From: Flaccisagitta enflata
Taxonomy: Eukaryota > Chaetognatha > Sagittoidea > Aphragmophora
DNA length: 64,000 nt
Reading direction: 5' to 3'
Assembly (NCBI GenBank): GCA_965153355.1
Contig: OZ231127.1
Span: 19,778,001-19,842,000 of the forward strand
Shown here one piece after another: positions 42,575 to 64,000 of the stretch (position 1 is its first letter; each line of letters begins with the position of its first letter). Made by a program: the position numbers and the translations under genes. A model generated the notes under the pieces. That model saw nothing but the letters and a program-made list of their open reading frames with translations. It ran no database searches and was not told the DNA's origin.

Positions 42575-43180
42575 AGGGTCATCCACCTGAGTTGTCGGAT
42601 TCTGGTAAGCTTTTACTCACTGATGCCAAAAGACATGGATTTGAAATTAATCAAGTCTTGAAGAATATAGATTGATTTTTTTTATATCAAAATTTCAGCC
42701 ATTTTGGTCGAGTAGTTTGTTTTCTATATAAATTTGAAGTGTCATGAGTATTTTCCCATTTAATAAATTTTCCATCAAAAATCAGGAATTTGGTTTGCCT
42801 CCATTTTTATCTTTTTTAAATATTCGTGCCATATAGAAAACATTGATCTTAAATGATAGATAAGCTGACAAATGTTTTAAACTACGCCAAAAACATCACT
42901 GATTAAAGCCTTTTTTGGATTGATGATTCAAAAAAATTGTGATGTTAACCTGCACAATTTCTGGAATTTTATGGAAAATCTGCCCAATCCTGGAAATACA
43001 TGCTGAAGGTTCTAAATCCATGTTGAAGTACAAACAACTTTTCCAAAATGGATGAAATTTTGACACAAAAGACGTCAATGTATAATTTTTAAGACTAGAT
43101 CAATTTTAAATACATGACTTTTAGCTACTGTGAGTAAAAGCCAAAACGGAATCCGACAACCCAGCTGGATGAATCTGGCA
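42575..43180. mobile_element. 600-bp palindromic element
   Basis: GGGTCATCCACCTGAGTTGTCGG near 42578 (TGAGTTGTCGGATTCTGG) is inverted near 43150-43180 (CCGACAACCCAGCTGGATG). Inner pairs include AAAGACATGGATTTGAAATT against AATTTTAAATACATGACTTTTA, so the arms run most of the length. Confidence 0.7.
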
Positions 43181-43869
43181 TCTTTGCATTCAAAACAAAA
43201 TCTATTAACAACTAAAAAGTATAAATTTTAGTAGAGATTTGACTAATAAAACACTCCTAAAAAATTCCTTAATAGAAAAATGTAATCTGTTGATGTTTGT
43301 CGCCCTTCAAAATTGGTTGTTTTAACTGACTTACCTGGGACATATGGCTTTTAGACATTTGTATTTTTCCTGGGACTTAAGTCTGAGTTTTCATCAAAGA
43401 TTGCTCTGTGATCTTGAACTGAATTTACAGTGTTGTTTATTTTAATTATTGTTAGCCATTCCAATGGGCTAACATGGATCTTTTTGCACATGGCGCATTG
43501 ATAACATTTATTACACAAAAAAAAGAGAAAGTTTTATAACTAAAGTAAAGAAGAAGAAAATTCATACCTCTTCGAAGTACTGCCTAGAGCCTACCTCTCT
43601 CTCCAACCTGGATTTTCCCACTCTGCAAACAGCTGCCCAGCCCTCCTCCTTTTCCCCTGCCAACACACTCACTTCTATTCTCTCTTTTGCTCCCACTAAC
43701 ATGGCCTTCCCAATTTGTCTCTTGCACATTTCCTTCCAAGCATGCCCACTCATCTCTTTCTCCGTCTCATAACCTGCCTGCCTTCTTCATATACACTCTA
43801 TCCCTCCACCCCAAAATATGCTTAATCTCTCTTTTACTCTCTTTCTTCCTCCCTCTTACATCTTGGTAA

Positions 43870-44700
43870 AAGACCACTCTCTTCCTCCCACCTCTCCATT
43901 CTCCTTAACGAGCTGTCCTCTCTTCCCTCTCTCAACCAGCCCATTCCCCCCAGGGTTCACCTCCTGCAACCAGCTCACCTCCTTTCACCCCCCTTACTAC
44001 AGCTTCTGACTCTCTCCCTTTTCACCTCCTTACTATGCTCACTCCCTCACCTCTTACTGCAGCTCACTCCTCCTGGTCCACACCCTGTTACTGCAAGCTC
44101 ACTCCCATTTCCACCCCACATGCTCACCCTTCCTGTTCACCCTCTTACAAACTCACTCTTCCCTTTTCACCTCTTGCAACTAGAGAAGCCCACTCCTCTC
44201 CCTGTTCACCCTCTACTGCAAGCCCACCTCCTGTCCACCCTCTCTACCATAGCTTCACTCCCCTCCCTGTTCACCCTCTTGCAACCAGCTCACTCCTTTC
44301 ACCCTCTGCAACCCAGCTCACTTTCCCTTTCACCCTTACTGCTGGCTCACTCTTCCCTTTCACCTCTTTACACTGCCCACCTCTCTCCTGTCTACCCTCT
44401 TACCGTGGCTCACTCTCTTCCTGTTCACTCTAAACTACTCACTTCCTTTCACCCTCACCAAGCCTACCTTTCCTTTTCACCCTTTATTAACAAGCCCACT
44501 TCCTGTCTGACCCTCTTACAACAAGCTCACTCTCTCCCTGTTCACCTCCTCCACTGCAAGTCACCTCCCTTTCACCCTTGATAGGCCCACCCCTGTCTCA
44601 CCCTCCACTAAGAGCTCACCTCCCTGCTCACCTCTTGCAACCACCACTCTGCCCCACCCTCTGATTACAGCTCACCCTCCTTTCACCCCACTATGCATGT
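43870..44700. repeat. Degenerate CT-rich repeat, unit about 30 bp
   Basis: Motifs such as CTCACTCCTCCCTTTTCACC and CTTACTGCAAG recur irregularly with TTCACCCTCTTGCAACCAGC. The reading frames rich in Pro, Ser, Leu here are repeat-derived. Confidence 0.6.
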
Positions 44701-44929
44701 TTCAATCTTCTTTTGGGCAGAAAGAAGCCTGACAAGATGACTCATACAGTGAGGGGTGTGAGGCCATAATCAAGGCCTTGTCTTAAAACATGACAAGGGT
44801 TTCAGATTGAAAGGCCAACAGACAGACTGACAGACCAACAAATGGTATGACATACACATAACAGCTCCTATACAGATGTGAGGACCCAAGGAGGTATCTA
44901 AAGTCAAAATCAGACTGCAAAAAAGGTGG

Positions 44930-46140
<1,211 letters not shown>

Positions 46141-46395
46141 ATGAAGGTAAAAAATGTGAATATTTTAAAAAGCGCTCTGGGAATTTTTTTGCACTCATTT
46201 GCCATGGATTACACATGGGCTGGACCACCAGAAACCGTCATAAAAGTGGCAGTTCTCCTAGTTTGAAGTACACGGTGGAGATACAGAGCAGTGATGAAGA
46301 CATAGCATCGGATGAGGCTCTCAGAATATCCTAATGACTTGATACATGATATCCTCGCGGCTGAAAAGTGCCAAAAACTGCGATTTTCAAGGAGG

Positions 46396-46470
46396 CGTTA
46401 CGGACGGACGGACCGACGGACGGACGGTCGGACAGACCCTCTTATAGAGATGCGAGGACGCATCTAAAAA
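46396..46470 (-). mobile_element. Short element, AGATGCGTCCTCGCATCT variant
   Basis: On the minus strand: TTTTTAGATGCGTCCTCGCA, TCTATAAGAGGGTCTGTCCG and (GTCC)n. This variant uses a different palindrome from the CGCGAC type. It recurs three times at 57060-57615. Confidence 0.8.
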
Positions 46471-46567
46471 GTAGTCTTTGCTCAGATTAAAGATAAAGAC
46501 GCTATCAGTATACGCTACAATCCACTTGGGTGCTTCACATAGCAAATGTTGGGAGTATCCCTCCACC
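46470..46567 (-). other. Coding-like fragment ending at a short element
   Basis: After a possible acceptor (TTATTTAAATAG at 46568-46579) one frame only is open and looks protein-like, with HLLCEAPKWIVAYTDSVF. It runs straight into the short element at 46470 without a clear donor. It may be an exon cut by the insertion or chance. Confidence 0.25.
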
Positions 46568-47110
46568 CTATTTAAATAATATGGAGGAGCAAAAATCATG
46601 AAGATGATCATTTTCTTTTTTTCAAAATTCTTTCATCTCCCATTTTTGTTTTGGCCCTAAAGTTCCCACAGATTTCCCAGAATTCAGCAAAATCCTGTGT
46701 AGTTTTGTTACAAAAAAGACAATGATTTGTCTTAGAAAATCATGCTTGTAAAAATAAAAAAAAATATCAGAATACCAGCTATGAAAGAGCTTATAAAAAA
46801 ACAGAATTATGATTTTATGAAAAGTAAAAATTTGTAAAAACTAATTCAAACAATATCAGCATATTGTTTTATCCCACTGCATTATACAAATTAGGTCCTC
46901 AAAAACAATTTTCTAAAAAACGGAGGATAAACAATTTTTGATAAAAGAAAAATGATAAGGGTGCTAAAATTGAGTAAAGATGGCGAAGATAAATAACCAA
47001 ACTTTTGCTACGTGATGCACCCAAACAATCCACCTATAGATGGACATACAGGCTAAACTTACAAAACAACCTGCGCAGTTAAGGATACGTTCCATCTACC
47101 TGAAACTCAA

Positions 47111-48144
47111 TCAAATGGCGTTGACGTCATGCAGAATCATTTTACGATTGGCATCGTTAAACGGATCGAGACGGTCGAGGATGAAATTGGCGAGGCCTCA
47201 AGAGGTCAAGATCCGGATCCTGGGCCACTGACCTCTGCCTCTCCCTCTGCCTCTTTATGGGCAGCGGCCCCAAAGGGCCGATGTCCTGTAGAACACAGGG
47301 GGGAAATTCGAGACGACTGTCCGTCCGTCCGTGCTTCCGTCCGTCCGTGCTTCCGTCCGTCCGTCCGTCCATCCCCCCCGTAGACCATCAAGGCCTCAAA
47401 TTAGCCCTCCCAGGTCTCAATCTAGCCCTCTAGACCTCAAATCAGCCCTCTTGGCTTGAAATTAGCCTCCCCCATGCCTCAAATCTGCCTTTCAGTCCTC
47501 AAATCTGCCCTCCAGATCTTCAATCAGCCTTCCAAGCATCAAATCAGCCCTCATAACCTCAAATCTGCTCTCCAAGCCTTAATTCTGCCCTCTAGCCCCC
47601 AAATATGCCTTCAGTGGCCTAAATCAGCCATCTAAAGCCTGAAATATGCCTCCTCAGGACGGACAGAAGGACGGACGTCTCGAAATTCCCCCTGTGTTCT
47701 ACAGGACATCGACCCTTTGGGGCCGCTGCCCTGCTCTCACTCTACCTCTTCACTGGATCACTCCCAGCAGGGCTTTGGGTACCGCTGACCATGTGCGATC
47801 CTTGGATGACGTTCTGTCTTTTCCTCTTCCCCTGCCTCTTCCTCTGCCTCTTTCTCTGCCTCTTCTCTTCCTCTGCCTTTGGCGCCAAGGATTCGATGTC
47901 ATCGATGTAATCCGGTTATCAGCTAACATCCTGACCTTGTAGTCGTTGCACAATGTCATTGCACGATATAGAATACTGGGAAAGATGTGTGTTCTCTTAA
48001 ACAATAGAAAAATTGACTGCTATTCATACCATGTGCTAGAGACAGATATGTGTTGAACTGTGCCCCCGAGATAGGGGGGGGGGGTACGCATACCTATTTG
48101 GATCAATCCCATGAATTGGTTGATGGCTTCGTTAAAAGAAGCTT
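47111..48144 (-). CDS. Possible last three exons of an unidentified gene
   Basis: Candidate exons on the minus strand: 48094-48144, 47936-47995 and 47111-47196 (TGA at 47111). The phases agree (phase 1 at both joins), the acceptor before 47995 has a good pyrimidine tract, and the predicted peptide looks natural and helical (for example FNEAINQFMGLIQ, CNDIVQRLQ, LANFILDRLDPFNDANRK). I do not recognise the family. It is not the DOT1L catalytic core. The first exon's acceptor is weak, and the intron between the last two exons is filled by a foldback element. Confidence 0.3.
47225..47830. repeat. Foldback element copy 3
   Basis: GCGGCCCCAAAGGGCCGATG with TCCTGTAGAACACAGGGGG (47264-47305) is inverted at 47690-47730. 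(GTCC)n lies just inside each arm and a roughly 21-bp CCTCAAATCTGCCCTCCAGG repeat fills the core. The right flank reads GGGTACCGCTGACCATGTGC, like the other copies. Confidence 0.85.
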
Positions 48145-48239
48145 CTTACGCTTACAAACATATTGAGCCTTGCCCTTGGCTTCGACTACCATTACAGCGG
48201 GAGTCAAACCAGGCTAGATCTGCGTAGAGCATTGATAAG

Positions 48240-49110
48240 GGTAATCATTGATAAGGGTAATCATAAATGGACGAGTGCGAGACGGATGGACGGGCACTGC
48301 GCTTTGGAATCTAACAGTGAGTCTCCGCATGAATAAAACGGTGGTTTCATCCAACTTAGAAAGTGGGTGTGATTCATGTAATCTTTAATGAATCTTCTGG
48401 AAAACTTCAAAAACTAAAACAAGTCCCATGCAAGATGCTACTGAGATGTGTATTACCGTTTTTGACTCCTTATTAATCTATGCAAAATTCCCTTTTGATA
48501 GGTCGGTCGACATACTTTTAAAGAATTGAAATTTTCATTTTTTGAGTCACCGTTACAAAAAAGTAACGGTGGCTTAAAAAATGAAAACTTTATTTTGAAA
48601 TTAAACCATATAGTGTGACCTATCAAATGAAAGGGAATTTTGCATAGATTAACAATATGAAGTCAAAAAATAGGTCAATACAACTCAGTAGAATCTTCAT
48701 TGAAAATGGGTCTAATTTTTTTCCATTTTGAAGATTACTAAAAAAGCGCTCGGTAAATGATTTTATTTTGGCTAGTTACATGTTATCACACCCCAACCCT
48801 ACACAACAATGCGGAGAAACCCACTGTTATATGATTTTTCACTCAGATTTTGATTGAAAGCACAGTGACGGGCGGACGGAATGACAGAGATATTGGAACG
48901 TCTCCAGGTGAAGTCAGGCATGAAATAAAACCGGTGGTAAGGTCATCCAACCTCTTAGAAAGCCCTGTGATGGATCGTCATGGTTAATCCTTTAGTATGA
49001 ATCGTCTGGACAAACTAGAAACAACTCAAAACAAGTCGGATGAGCGAGAAAACCGGTCCCGAGAGATGTGTCATTAACGGGATGACCGTTATTAACGATG
49101 AAAAAATCCC
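48240..49110. repeat. Two diverged direct repeats with a palindrome between
   Basis: 48280-48470 and 48880-49100 share the order ATGAATAAAACGGTGGTTTC / ATGAAATAAAACCGGTGGTA, then TTAGAAAG, AATCTTCTGG and GAGATGTGT. Between them 48480-48650 is a hairpin (CCCTTTTGATAGGTC against GACCTATCAAATGAAAGGG) centred on CCGTTACAAAAAAGTAACGG. A related hairpin half is at 11570-11650. Confidence 0.6.
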
Positions 49111-49135
49111 ATTTGTGCGAAAAAAAGAAAGAAAT

Positions 49136-49271
49136 AAGGCCGGATACACGGCAATCCAATCGCGGACGGTTGGGCAGGAGCAGTAATGTGAAAACCGCTC
49201 GAAATTCAGAAATATTACCTAGCGACCGACCGACACGGCAAGGTGTAGAGTCGCGTGTCCGCGACTGAAAA
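49136..49271 (-). mobile_element. Short (GTCC)n-core element
   Basis: On the minus strand: CAGTCGCGGACACGCGACTC, TACACCTTGCCGTGTCGGTC, CTGCCCAACCGTCCGCG and GCCGTGTATCCGGCCTTATT. It nearly equals the copy at 53085-53256, which is in the opposite orientation. Confidence 0.88.
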
Positions 49272-49426
49272 AGAGAACCGCTTTGCCTAACACCAGATGT
49301 CCATGCAGATTTTGATTTGAGTAGGTATTTTTTGTTTGAGTCTGTGTGTGCGTCGTAGTGGCTAGTGCGTTTTTGTATCTGTTTCTGTGTCTATTTGCCC
49401 CCATGTATGTAGTTCCCCCGTGCGAT

Positions 49427-49430
<4 letters not shown>

Positions 49431-49482
<52 letters not shown>
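49431..49482. repeat. (TC)n microsatellite
   Basis: Short pure run downstream of the PKA subunit gene. 49483-49984 has no other clear feature and may be its 3' UTR region. Confidence 0.9.
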
Positions 49483-49488
<6 letters not shown>

Positions 49489-49984
49489 AAACTGCGACGC
49501 AAACATTCAATCTGTTTTCATTAATTACTGTTATTGTTTCTTACTTCTCTTTTTATTATTGTCATTTGTTCAGATACAAAGCCATTGAGATTGAATATAC
49601 CATCACACAAATGGCGCATGGTTGGCATCAATAAAAACAAGAGAGCAGCGCTGTTGTGAAAATTGACGAATCCTCTCTTCTTTCATTTCTTAAAAGCTTC
49701 AGCAGCCTGTTGGAATGGCGAGACAAGGAATGATGATGATGATAGGCAAGAATTGCAAACACTTTCAGATAAACACTGTCATTTAATCCACATCTACAAT
49801 TTCGCCACCCACAAACGGACTGATTCTAGAGTGACAAATTCACAAAAAATAACGGGCCCAAATCATTTCAATGCTAATGGAAATGGTACATAGATTGAGT
49901 AGAATTGAATAGGATGAGTATTTTCCGCTCCATCTTGAGAAGCAGTTGCCTGCAACTACTTTCAGATTTCATGACACTTTCTTT

Positions 49985-57044
<7,060 letters not shown>

Positions 57045-57059
57045 TTTCAAAATGATCTG

Positions 57060-57615
57060 TTTAGATGCGTCCTCGCATCTGTATATGAGGGTCTCTCTGT
57101 CCGTTTGTCCGTCCGTCCGTCCGTCCTTCCGTTACGTAAGTGCACAAACCGCGTTTCTCGGCTGTTTTTGGCCGCGGTGAGATGCTTTACTGAAACAAAT
57201 GATCAACCTACATGTTTTTTACTTGTTTTTAGATGCGTCATCGCATCTCTATAAGAGGGTCTGTCCGTCCGTCCGTCCGTCCGTCCGTCCGTCCGTCCGT
57301 CCGTCCGTCCGTCCGTCCGTCCGTCCGTCCGTCCGTCCGTCCGTCCGTTACGCCTCTTCTAATATCACGCAGATGACGCATCTAGTTGCCCGATCGGGCT
57401 TGTTAGATGCGTCATCGCATCTCTATAAGAGGGTCTGTCCGTCCGTCCGTCCGTCCGTCCGTCGGTCCGTCCGTCGGTCCGTCCGTCGGTCCGTCCGTCC
57501 GTCCGTCCGTCCGTCCGTCCGTCCGTCCGTCCGTCCGTCCGTCCGTCCGTCCGTCCGTCCGTCCGTCCGTTACGCCTCTTCTAATATCACGCAGATGACG
57601 CATCTAGTTGCCCGA
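57060..57615 (+). mobile_element. Three short elements of the AGATGCGTC palindrome variant
   Basis: TTAGATGCGTCCTCGCATCT at 57060, and AGATGCGTCATCGCATCTCT at 57230 and 57405, each followed by GAGGGTCTGTCCGTCCGTCC runs. The last two share the 3' part ACGCCTCTTCTAATATCACG and CTAGTTGCCCGATCGGGC, so they are a tandem duplication of about 175 bp. They lie just upstream of the PKA subunit start. Confidence 0.85.
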
Positions 57616-58515
57616 TCGGGCTTGTTCCTTTACTACTTAGTCTGTTTGTCCATCTGTCTCTCTATATATGTCACATGATCAATACACGCAGAGACACAGC
57701 CCGAACGCATCGTTGCCCGGTCGGGCATGTTTTAATTGTAGCTGTAGATATAGATAACACACTGAGATAGAAGACTTTTTATGTACTATCAGCGACCAAC
57801 CACGTAAGCCTTGACCTCAATATACGATTTATCCATTAACCGTAAAAAGAAATAACTCTTCTCAAAACCGGCAAACCATTCATTTCTCCAAGCTTGCGTT
57901 TGAAGTCTCAGACGGATTCATTACAATTAAACAAAAAATAATGTGGCGAAAGGTCAAGTTAACCCGGTCGTAAGATATGTAATCTTTACTGGAAGTCATT
58001 TACGTCTTTCATTCACCAAGTAAGTGCAAGATTTTCCTTGTTTTGTTGTCAATTTTCATGTTGAATGATGAACATTGTTTTATACTGTTTCACTTCCAAA
58101 AAATCGGAAATTTCATTTTACCCAATACTCCTGTCATAATATAATGTGATAAATCGTTATGCTGATGTTCGTTAAAATGCTTATTTTTCATCTTTTCAAT
58201 TCTTAATTTTGTGCACCTGCTTTTTAGCCATATCAAAATGTGTAGACAGTGTCGATTACACGGTACACGCGTAAACGCACATTCATACCAATGAAATACT
58301 TATTTTCGCAACAGATACACCATGTAAGATTTATTCAGAATTGGAAATGATGATAATTTCTCATGGCATCACAGTTGCAAAACAATTTTTCTAGTATGTC
58401 GCGTTATTTGGCTTTAATTTCGCCGATTAGAGATCCCATTCATCCTAACCTATCCTAGATGAAGAATTCGCGCCTATTCCGAAACCCGTGGACAATTTCC
58501 TACTTTCTTTCATTT
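57616..58515. other. Intergenic stretch without a recognised feature
   Basis: Ordinary AT-rich sequence with no long frame or repeat that I can see. It separates the divergently transcribed PKA subunit and SpvB-like gene neighbourhoods. Confidence 0.45.
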
Positions 58516-58610
58516 TTAGTCGCGTGCTACGCGACTCTACACCCCGCTTTGTCCGTTCGTTTGTCGGTTGGTCAGTCTGTCTGTCTGTTGGTCGGTCAGT
58601 CACATTTTAC
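58516..58610 (+). mobile_element. Partial short (GTCC)n-core element, 5' part
   Basis: TTTTTAGTCGCGTGCTACGC, ACTCTACACCCCGCTTTGTC and a GTCGGTTGGTCAGTC core. The foldback element starts directly after it. Confidence 0.8.
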
Positions 58611-58944
58611 TTTTTACAGCGGCCCCGAAGGGGACGATGTCCTGTAGAACACAGGGGACTTTTGTTCGCGCGTTCGTCCATTCGTCCGTTTGTCCCCCCC
58701 CCCCCAGGCCCTCTCAGCCCTGAAATATGCCCTCTCAGGCCTGGAATCTAACCTCTCAGGCCTGAAATCTGCCCTCTCAGGCCTTCAATCTGCCCTCTAA
58801 GGCCTGAAATCTGTCCTCTTAGGCCCTAAAGCTTGCCTCTCAGATTTAAGGCCTGAGAGGGAAGATTTCAGGCCTGAGAGAGAAGATTTCAGGCCTGAGA
58901 GGACAGATTACTTCGCTGAGAGGGCTGGGGTGGTGGACGTTGGT

Positions 58945-59251
58945 TAGTGTGGTCACGAAATGAGGTCAAATTTCAAAAAATGATATACTCAAGTTTTTTG
59001 CATGAATATACTAAATAAGAAGGTTCTCCCACAAGTAGAGGTCTGAATTTGAAGACTAAACCATGGCGGCAAAACTATAGGCTTCCTATGGAAATAAAAA
59101 AATCCCCATAGCAAGCCTATGGTTTTGCCGACAAGGTTTCTTGTTTGATTTCATACCCCAGCTTGTGAGAAATCCTTCTTTTATTGGACATTTGTGCAAA
59201 GGGCTCAAATATATCTATATATGAAATTTGACCCAATTCCGGACCACCCTA
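58945..59251. mobile_element. hAT-like MITE copy 2, 8-bp target duplication
   Basis: Inverted ends TAGTGTGGTC and GGACCACCCTA, continuing to GGTCAAATTTCA in both arms. ACGTTGGT flanks both sides (58937-58944, 59252-59259). TAGGG-type ends and 8-bp duplications are hAT features. Confidence 0.82.
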
Positions 59252-59607
59252 ACGTTGGTTCATCCCCCCCTCATTAGGCCCCTCAGGCCTCAAATCTGGC
59301 CTCTTAGGCTTCAAATCTGGCCACTCGGGCCTACAATCCAGTGTCTCAGGCCTCAAATCTGGCCTCTCAGGCCTCAAATCAAACCTCTCAGGCCTCAAAC
59401 CTGGACTCTTAGGCCTCAAATTAGGCCTCTCCGGCCTCATCCAAATTCTCAGGCTTCAAATCAGCCGTTTAAGCCTCAAATCAGCCATTTAAGCCTCAAT
59501 TTATTGCTCTCAGTCTTCAAATCAGTCCTCTGACCTGTCAAGCCTCAATCCAGCTTTCTCAAGGCTCAAGTCGGCCCTCTCAAGCTTCCAATTGGCATTC
59601 TCAGGCC

Positions 59608-60569
59608 TTAACTATGGCAAAATAAAAAAAGACAGTAATTTTCAAAATGATATTGTGAGCTCATTTTTTAGAGCAGCTTTATAATTTTTTAGACCATGAT
59701 AGTTTGTTAAATTTGCTACCTAGCCAAAAAATCAGATCTTGAAAAAGTTGATTTTTGCACCCATAGCATTGATTTTTGCAAAAAAATTTTTATTGAACAA
59801 TTGCCGAGTTGGTTTCCATTTTAGTTTAGACCTAACTTTGAAAATTAGCTGTAGCTCAATTTTTGGAAAAAGATCAAAAGTTTTTAGATGGTGATAGCAT
59901 GTCAAATTTCTGACACAGCGAAAAAATCAGAGCTCAAAAAAGTTTATTTTTGTAGCTGTAACATCAATTTTTGTAAAATCAATTGAAGTTGGATGGCCAA
60001 AATGAAAAAATATTTATCTAGAAATGATTTCAAATGTTCATTTTTTTTAGTAGCTTTACATTTTTTTTAGTTGCTGATAGTATTACAAGTTTTTGACACA
60101 GTAAAAAAATCAGAACTCAAAAAAGTGTATTTTTACATCGGTATCATCATTTTTTGTAAATTGACCTCCAATAAAAACTCTAGTACTGATATCCAGTTTT
60201 GAAAGATTTTACAAGAATTGATGTAGATGGTACAAAAATACATTTTTTTGATTTCTGATTTTTTTGCTGTGTTAATAATTTGACCTGCTATCACCATCTC
60301 AAAAATATTGATCTTGCTCTAAATGTTGAGCTCACAGTAAATTTTGAAAGTTGGATCTAAACTGAAACCTATTCGGCAATGGTTCAATTGACGAATTTTG
60401 CAAAACTCAAAGCTACAGGCGCAAAAATCAATTTTTTCAAGATCTGATTTTTTTACCAGGTAGCAAATTTGACAAACTATCATAGTCTAAAAAATTAAAA
60501 GCTGCTCTGAAAAATGAGTTCACAATATCATTTTGAAAATTACTGTCTTTTTTTATTTTGCCATAGTTA
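59608..60569. mobile_element. 960-bp palindromic element with long arms
   Basis: TAACTATGGCAAAATAAAAA with AAGACAGTAATTTTCAAAAT is inverted at the right end with almost no mismatch over the first 55 bases, and arm similarity continues for several hundred. TA at both outer ends could be a mariner-type target duplication. Confidence 0.85.
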
Positions 60570-60827
60570 CATCAGCCTTCTTAGACCTCAGTTTAGGCTT
60601 CAGTCAGCCCTCTATAGCATCTCATCCACTTCTTCAGGCAGGACGAACGAAAGTGCCCCTGTGATCTACAGGACTTTGTCCCGTTTGGGCCCGCTGCCTT
60701 GCTTCCCCTCACTCCAATTCACGATAACTCAAAGCAGGGAAACGGGTACTGCTGACCACATATTGCCCTTGGTCGACCTGTTATTTTTTGACCTCACTGA
60801 TCCTGCCCAAATGGTCTTGTGGCCCTA

Positions 60828-60886
60828 AATATATCCCTGCCCACCCGCTTGCGACTAAAATGGCCGTGTATCCGGCCTTGTTTTCT
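60828..60886 (+). mobile_element. 3' end of a short element before the SpvB-like gene
   Basis: ATCCCTGCCCACCCGCTTGC, GACTAAAATGGCCGTGTATC and CGGCCTTGTTTTC. A possible acceptor, TTAAATTTAG, ends near 60894, so the gene could have a 5' UTR intron ending in this element. Confidence 0.75.
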
Positions 60887-60915
60887 TAAATTTAGACCTT
60901 CCAATTTTCAACGTC

Positions 60916-64000
<3,085 letters not shown>

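Larger units (their letters stand above)
58616..60800. repeat. Foldback element copy 4, carrying two nested elements
   Basis: GCGGCCCCGAAGGGGACGAT with TCCTGTAGAACACAGGGG (58619-58657) is inverted, more diverged, at 60655-60700 (GATCTACAGGACTTTGTCC, GGGCCCGCTGCC). A CTCTCAGGCCTCAAATCTGG repeat fills the core. The elements at 58945-59251 and 59608-60569 interrupt it. Confidence 0.85.

Noticed and set aside
43562-44581. Several open frames rich in Ser, Pro, Leu or Glu
   Set aside because: They sit in a degenerate CT-rich repeat with no splice-site support and no domain similarity.

Overview
This is eukaryotic DNA. The recognisable genes are split by GT-AG introns, and most of the remaining sequence is microsatellite, satellite and palindromic mobile DNA. 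The gene content is a type I PKA regulatory subunit and a DOT1L histone methyltransferase, plus a secreted SpvB/TcdB-like protein of bacterial type. That fits an invertebrate animal or a close relative of animals; the sequence does not let me name the species.

Layout. 1-2148 (+): 3' end of an unidentified four-exon gene. 2990-9421 (+): a four-exon gene of about 1190 residues that looks transposase-derived. 9.5-31 kb: no convincing gene, but a 2.45-kb inverted-repeat element, TTTTTAGC-repeat DNA, a 2.8-kb array of a 26-bp hairpin satellite, and a 9-kb array of mirrored repeats with a 3.45-kb palindromic cluster inside it. 31.7-34.2 kb: pyrimidine tract and a 16-bp satellite. 35090-38583 (-): the 3' part of DOT1L, with a LINE fragment and two satellites in an intron. 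39-49 kb: nested MITEs, one hAT-like element with a clean 8-bp target duplication, and several coding-like fragments that I cannot assign. 49985-57044 (-): a complete-looking PRKAR1-type gene of 14 exons. 58.5-60.8 kb: a foldback element carrying two further nested elements. 60916 to the window end (+): the SpvB/TcdB-like gene, cut by the window edge.

The genes show no operon-like or pathway link. What joins them is a short repeat family found more than 20 times: a 5' palindrome (GTCGCG..CGCGAC type), a (GTCC)n core, a CCCCTGCCCACCC block and a T-rich 3' end. In several introns a sense-oriented copy ends 12-60 bases before the splice acceptor, and in two introns (1901-2090 and 52161-52675) copies make up nearly the whole intron. 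I read this as an introner-like family. It is the leading candidate here for an undescribed system, followed by the SpvB-like secreted gene and the duplicated docking domain of the PKA subunit.
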